This document shows, piece after piece, positions 58,830-64,000 of a stretch of DNA of 64,000 nucleotides (within the stretch, counting starts at the first letter, position 1; every line of letters starts with the position of its first letter). The DNA lies in contig OX485803.1 in the NCBI GenBank assembly GCA_950295325.1, positions 75,777,554 through 75,841,553 on the forward strand, in the 5' to 3' direction. A program made the position numbers and the translations under genes. Below the pieces are notes generated by a model that saw nothing but the letters and a program-made list of their open reading frames with translations, ran no database searches and was not told the DNA's origin. Source of the stretch: Polytrichum commune (taxonomy: Eukaryota; Streptophyta; Polytrichopsida; Polytrichales; Polytrichaceae).

Positions 58830-59150
58830 TTCTAAGGATAATAGATCATGTCAATTATGTTTTAAAAATGTATTTGAAAATCAAGCGCATTTTTGTTTTG
58901 GAGCGCCCCTTGTACGAGTCCACTAGAAATAGGCTTCTTTCCCTACTTCAAAATGTAGTACTAAACAGTCTCAAGTCATGCTGCCAACTGGACCATGAAG
59001 TTGATATCAACTTCTTTCTTAAGGAGACCATTGCATTCTGTTACTTTTAAGTAATTAACCTTTTTGACCCCATCGTGATGTACTTCTAGTCCCATAGGCC
59101 TTTTGGCTTCATGGACTTTTAGATCAATTTCATTTCATTACGTTGCAAGG
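58830..59150 (+). pseudogene. 3' end fragment of the 48-50 kb LINE family
   Basis: A plus-strand frame reads LLQNVVLNSLKSCCQLDHEV up to a stop at 59,048. It is followed by a 3' UTR with CCATAGGCCTTTTGGCTTCA and ATCAATTTCATTTCATTA. The same UTR box ends the minus-strand LINE at 47,790. A 5'-truncated insertion is the usual LINE outcome. Confidence 0.6.
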
Positions 59151-59519
59151 TTGTGCAACTCTAATAAATGATTTCCAGTAGTCCAACAGAAAATAAAGTT
59201 AGTGGACTCAAAGGAAGTGCCACCTCAAAGTTTAAATGTGAGGAACCGAAAATTCACCAAAGCCTTTCCGAGTCAAGGCCCTAGATCGGCGCTTTAGGGC
59301 AAGGCCACTCATCCTGCATTTGCATCTGCAGATGCACTTTTACATCCGTAATGCAAATGTAGATGCATGAAAGCCGCCCATTCACTGGTGTGTGATTCAA
59401 ACACGGATGAAAAGTGATGCCAGAAGCCTTGAACTCCATGCATATGTGAGTGATATGCAAGGAGGGTTATATATAATACGACAAGATTTTTTAAAAACCT
59501 TCAATTGATCTACTACTTT

Positions 59520-59745
59520 TCTCTAGTATGAGTTGGTTATAGATGAACCATATGAGTTTGAGAAATAACTGGTTGAGGTTTGAGACTTAAGAAAAATTAC
59601 TAGTTATAGATGAACATGATGTGTTTGAGAGATAAGCGGGCGAGGTTTGAGACTTCAGAAAATTGACCATCACAAATGAACTGGATGAGTTTGAGAAATA
59701 ACCGATTGAAGTTCACGACTTCAGAAAATTACCGATCATTTTTGA
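59520..59745 (-). repeat. Cluster of ACCGGTT-type repeat fragments
   Basis: GATGAACC or GATGAACT followed by TGAGTTTGAGAAATAAC is repeated three times, about 60-75 bp apart (near 59,543, 59,610 and 59,680). It looks like a tandem expansion of the 3' part of the dispersed repeat. Confidence 0.6.
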
Positions 59746-59869
59746 AGAAAACAATGCAGGATGAGTGGCAGGTTTGATCGAATCTGCATCTGCATCCTAG
59801 ACAAAGGCCACTTCTCATTCCCGGATGCAGAAGCGAATCCATGAACGATTGGGCTTGCTCTTAGCTTAA

Positions 59870-60346
59870 TACACCCTAAACTCCGTAATATCAACCTTCA
59901 TAATGTCACACACTCTTTAATATCCCGAAACCCTAGGGAACGGATGTTTGTAGTTCAAATCTCACTCCCTATTGTCACATTTCTCTCCCTTATATCACTA
60001 AAATTTGTCATTAATGCAAACCACTTGAGAAGTCAACCCACACCCTCGTATTACGCCATGTGTCAACACGTGGAGTGTCACCTTCTTCGTCTTCTTATGC
60101 CACTTGTTGAATGTTGGTGCATGCCTCCGCCACATCACCTGGGAAGGCCAAGTGGAGTTGACCACACTAGCGTAGGTGACGGGAGAACGAATTCAAATCG
60201 TCCTCACATCTCCTTTGTATTATTCCATAGTGTCACATGCTACACTAATTCTAAAGTGTCACGCATCCATGTTAACACTACAAAACTCCGTAATATCACG
60301 TGCGCTTTGGTTGCCACAAGTATGATACTGCGGAGTTTAGAGTGTA
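59870..60346. mobile_element. MITE family A, long form, inverted (477 bp)
   Basis: Ends TACACCCTAAACTCCGTAAT and the complement of TACACTCTAAACTCCGCAGT, TA at both sides. Opposite orientation to 13,367 and 50,567. An open frame of 135 codons on the plus strand corresponds to the minus-strand frame in 13,388-13,735. Confidence 0.85.
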
Positions 60347-60829
60347 GGTAACATAGGTGTCCAGAAGGTTCTGGCTACAAGTTTCAATTTAATTAGACCT
60401 ACTAGTCTTCAAATTTGACATTGACTCAATTAATGTTCCTCCACCAACCAACAGCACTTGAAGGGACAGAGTATATATATACATTGAGAGCAAATTATAC
60501 ACAAAACAAACCACTATTATCATGCACACACAGAACCATGAAGGTTGTATCTGGTAGTCAACAAGAGATCGAGTGTTTGGTCATTACTTATAAGTACTCA
60601 CCTACACCATTTATGAGATGTCACCTACACATAGCGAAATAACCAATGATCACTCCAAGAGTATGATGCATCTGATTTGTTGAAGTGAAATGTTATTGAA
60701 TGAATCTTCCACATCACCTGTGTACCCAAGTTTGATTTCTAACAAGAAATATACAAAGACATGATCGAAACGTTGACCTACTTTCAACTGCCCTCATTTT
60801 GTAATTTGTGATTTGTCAAGATTGATAAA
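60347..60829. other. Intergenic tract, nothing recognised
   Basis: No feature recognised. Confidence 0.4.
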
Positions 60830-61214
60830 TACACTAAATATGGATATTTAGTGTCACCAATTCTAAGTGTCTTGCTCAGTACTAATTGTAAACCACGGAG
60901 TAGTGTCACCAGCACTAAATGTTAACTCAACATTATTCATCATTCCTTGTAGTTCTTTTTTTTGGGGGGGGGGGGGATTATAGATTTACGGTGTTATAAT
61001 TATTGTCACTTACCAAGTGATTTTTCATCCAAGTTTCAAGTATCCATGACAATATTCCATCACGAGTTGTTGACAAGAGAAGGTAGGGTTTTGGCCAATG
61101 GATGAACTCATGCAACATCCATGACAAAATTTGTTCACTTATTCATAGGTGTCATCCAAAAAGTTAGCATAGTGACACTATCACAATATGACACTAAATA
61201 TCATATTTAGTGTA
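60830..61214. mobile_element. MITE family F, copy 2
   Basis: 385 bp with TA at both ends. Left end TACACTAAATATGGATATTT, right end the complement of TACACTAAATATGATATTTA. The body is collinear with 37,639-38,007. A G-run of about 12 lies at 60,965-60,976. Confidence 0.85.
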
Positions 61215-61304
61215 GATGTCAAAGATGCTCTTGTACAAACACAGTGTCAAAAGGAAAAAAAAAAGGTCCCCCAATACATAGAATATTGGCCTAATTCAAT
61301 ACCA

Positions 61305-62090
61305 AGACCTAGCCTCACTATGGGAATTCAGGTTCTTTATCATTGGTTTCTTTCACTAAACGGACTTGAAATCTACGAATATGGGTTAAAAAAATTACTA
61401 CTATACTAAATTAAAAAATCATTCATTGGAAAAAGAACCAGTGATAGGGAATCACAATTATCGTATTGGTGTTGTGTATCATGATCATACCTTTGAAACA
61501 CATAATACGTAGGCACTATGTAAGCATACCCAAAATTAATCAACATCATTATATAATGTGGTTGTACGCTGTGTGATGTTGGTTGGTTCAAATATGCCTA
61601 CATTATTATTTGCTTCAAATGTACGATTGTGGTACATGATTTTGACTTCGAACTCATTGTTGGTTTGAAACTTGAAACCCATCACTTAAGGAGCAAGATC
61701 AAAGATGGACATATTTCCAAACCAACACTCACTATGAAAGTCGTGCTCTCCTCATTGCTAGTTCTCGTCCACTAGATGGGTTTGAGATCTACAAATATAG
61801 AGTGGAAGTTTTCTATCATAATAGACCATAAAACCAACCAGGGTAAGAGAACGAGTGATAGGGAATGCCCATTCCCGTATTAATACTAACCACCACGATC
61901 ATACATTTGAAGCAAATTATAAAATCGACACTAGGTAACCATACCCAAATCAATCAACATCGTATTTGTGGTTTTCAGTTATGTGATGTTGATTAACATA
62001 GATATTCCTATGTTGTTATTTGATTCAAATACATGACTGTGATACATGATGTTGGTTTTAGATTCAATTTGGTTTTAGGTATTGGTATGT
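61305..62090. repeat. Diverged tandem duplication (about 0.4-kb units)
   Basis: GAAATCTACGAATATGG (61,369), GTGATAGGGAATCAC (61,441), GATCATACCTTTGAA (61,483) and TAAGCATACCCAAAATTAATC (61,521) are echoed in order at about 61,789, 61,854, 61,907 and 61,939. No protein recognised. Confidence 0.6.
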
Positions 62091-62405
62091 CCTCACCGGT
62101 CGCACGCAAAGAAGAGGCGGGATAATTGAGAAGCGAGCCTCAAACTTAGTGCATCCTCATGTGCTCCAAGTACTTACAAATAATGCCACCCTAACTTGAT
62201 TTTTAAATTTGTTTTGAGAGACTTTGTCCAAAAGTGTTGATCGGAACATTGAAGTTGATGATGTCATGGTGGACCACCCCACATCAAGTGATGTCACTTT
62301 GAATGGAGAAATTTTCTGCCCAAAGTCTGCAACACGAGTGCCCGACAACCTCTTTTTGAAATTGAAGTACTAGGGAACAACAATTAGGCTTACGTGCCGT
62401 GAGGA

Positions 62406-63230
62406 CTCGGAAGATACTGCGATCCTTTATTCTTCTTTATATTATGCGATACTTATGTTGATGCACATTATGTTTCCTAAAGTAATAATACTCAAGGGCC
62501 TCTTTCACACACGAGCCAAGAGCCGTGGCCATGAAATTGTGAGAGCCCAAAAGAAAGTGTCCAAAGGCCGTCCCAACACACCTCCAAAATCATGTGGTGT
62601 GGTCACGGACCCTCAAGTGTAGTGTGAAATCATATGTGACCGGGCCCTCAACCAAATGCTATTTCAGTGAATTTATGTTCATGCAGGGTCCTCACACATG
62701 ATAAAATAAAATAAACCAACGGTTGTGAGCGTTCAGAGCGAACGGTCTCCCGGTTTGTGTTAGGCTTACCTCCAAGAGGTGGTTTTTGAAAGTAATCCAA
62801 GCGACCATGAAACATGATCCATTTGATGCCATGTAGGAATCCATGTAGACTTGGAAGATACTGCAATCCTTTTTTTCTTTACATTTTGCGATACTTATAT
62901 TGATGCACATTATGTTTCCTAAAGTAATAATACTCAAGGGCCACTTTCACACACGAGCCAAGAGCCATGACCATGAAATTGTGAGAGCCCAAAAGAAAGT
63001 GTCCAAAGGCCGTCCCAAGACACGTCCAAAATCATGTGGTGTGGTCACGGACCCTCAAGTGTAGTGTGAAGTCATATGTGACCGGGCCCTCAACCAAATG
63101 CTATTTCAATGACACGGTTGTGAGCATTCGGAGTGCCATGGTCTCCAGGTTTTATGGTTTTTGAAAATAGTCCAAGTGACCATGAAACATGATCCATTTG
63201 ATGCCATGTAGGAATCCATGTAGACTTGAC
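62406..63230. repeat. Direct duplication of about 442 bp inside a family E MITE
   Basis: GGAAGATACTGC(G/A)ATCCTTT, ATGTTTCCTAAAGTAATAAT, TTTCACACACGAGCCAAGAG and CATGATCCATTTGATGCCAT each occur twice about 442 bp apart or slightly less, with few differences. The second unit has a short internal deletion. Confidence 0.85.
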
Positions 63231-63367
63231 ATCCATCTGCATTCACATACTCCGTTGGTCCCTCAAGCATAGTGTGAGCGAACTTGGACCGACTCTGACT
63301 TTTCCACCAATGAGAGTGCTTGAAGTGTGTTAGTCACTGCCTCTTAGTCTCATGTGTGAAGTGGCCC
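62496..63367. mobile_element. MITE family E, enlarged copy (872 bp)
   Basis: Ends GGGCCTCTTTCACACACGAG and the complement of GGGCCACTTCACACATGAGA. The left end is present twice (62,496 and 62,938) because of the direct duplication, the right end once. Inverted relative to 36,060-36,561. Confidence 0.8.
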
Positions 63368-64000
63368 TAAGCAATGTGATTTTGTTTATGTGGGACCTGA
63401 GAATATATGCATGAGATGGCCGAACCTAGTGTAAGGAAACGTAGATTAAGGTTGAATATGCACTAGGTTGGGGCATCCATGGTTACATTCTCAGGGCCCA
63501 CATGAACGAACGAATGCACCTTGCTTAGTAATGTTATGGAAGTCCTCTTTGGAACATTTATAGTTTTGCAACAATTTGGCAATCGTAGCAACTGCCAACA
63601 AACGTGCACTATAAATGTAAAGATGCATTGAGGTTGGAGAAAATGAGGAATGTGACATATGCATAACATCTGCGGAGTCTTAAAATCGAGGTGAGTGAAT
63701 AGTTATGGCTGTGAGGAAACCACGATCAATTATATGTAATCTGAGTGCCAATTACAAGTACCATTTGTGCAGGTTTATGGCCCAGGGGGTGCACCTATCA
63801 TAACATGTATGAGTATAAATGAGTGCACAAAAGGGGTATTAATTTGAACTTTGTTGTACTACAAATACATATGCTACACAAATTGTAGTTTGAAGTTATG
63901 TTCATGTATGAAGGACCTTTAGAAAATATACAACGTTTGTACTTGTATGGTACTGTCAGTAAACTTTATGGGAGAAGTATTGAGTATTGGAAGAAACTAG
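63368..64000. other. Intergenic tract, nothing recognised
   Basis: No feature recognised up to the end of the window. Confidence 0.4.

Noticed and set aside
1-64000. rRNA, tRNA, organelle insertions or viral genes
   Set aside because: Scanned by eye for conserved tRNA boxes, rRNA signatures, organelle genes and viral polymerase or capsid motifs; none recognised. A covariance-model search would be needed for certainty.

Overview
The window looks like nuclear DNA from a land plant with a large, repeat-rich genome. Three protein genes are recognisable in 64 kb, all on the minus strand with canonical GT-AG introns: two copies of a group 1 LEA (Em-type) gene and one PERK-type proline-rich receptor kinase. 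The rest is mostly transposon remains: solo LTRs, LINE fragments, several MITE families, foldback elements and short tandem arrays. The lineage within land plants cannot be fixed from the sequence alone. No organelle, bacterial or viral genes were recognised.

Layout. 1-2,264: short dispersed repeats and one MITE. 2,265-3,841: Em gene copy 1 with its promoter. 3,842-10,000: decayed open frames, a GC-rich palindromic tract, microsatellites and a MITE with 8-bp target duplications. 10,010-11,429: Em gene copy 2. A block of about 1,009 bp (coding region, intron, proximal promoter) is identical between the copies apart from one intronic base, while the 3' flank is clearly diverged. 11,500-15,900: MITEs and an old foldback element. 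15,950-17,020: an old tandem duplication. 17,969-22,082: the PERK gene (4 exons, 1,134 residues), followed to about 26.5 kb by its probable leader and promoter region. 26.5-64 kb: no intact gene. It holds two solo LTRs that each carry an array of about ten short hairpins, nested TIR elements, a 968-bp near-perfect foldback element with 9-bp target duplications, a Tigger/pogo-like relic, three LINE fragments from two families, a tandemly amplified MITE, and at least eight copies or fragments of a dispersed repeat rich in the ACCGGTT motif.

Function. The Em genes encode small hydrophilic desiccation-protective proteins. Their promoters carry a TATA box, an ABRE-type ACGT element and an RY element, which fits ABA/ABI3-type control. 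The PERK is a membrane kinase with a very long proline-rich wall-facing domain and all catalytic motifs present. Nothing ties the PERK functionally to the Em genes.

All similarity statements come from reading the sequence by eye. Percentages are avoided except where bases were counted. Boundaries given with 'about' are approximate.
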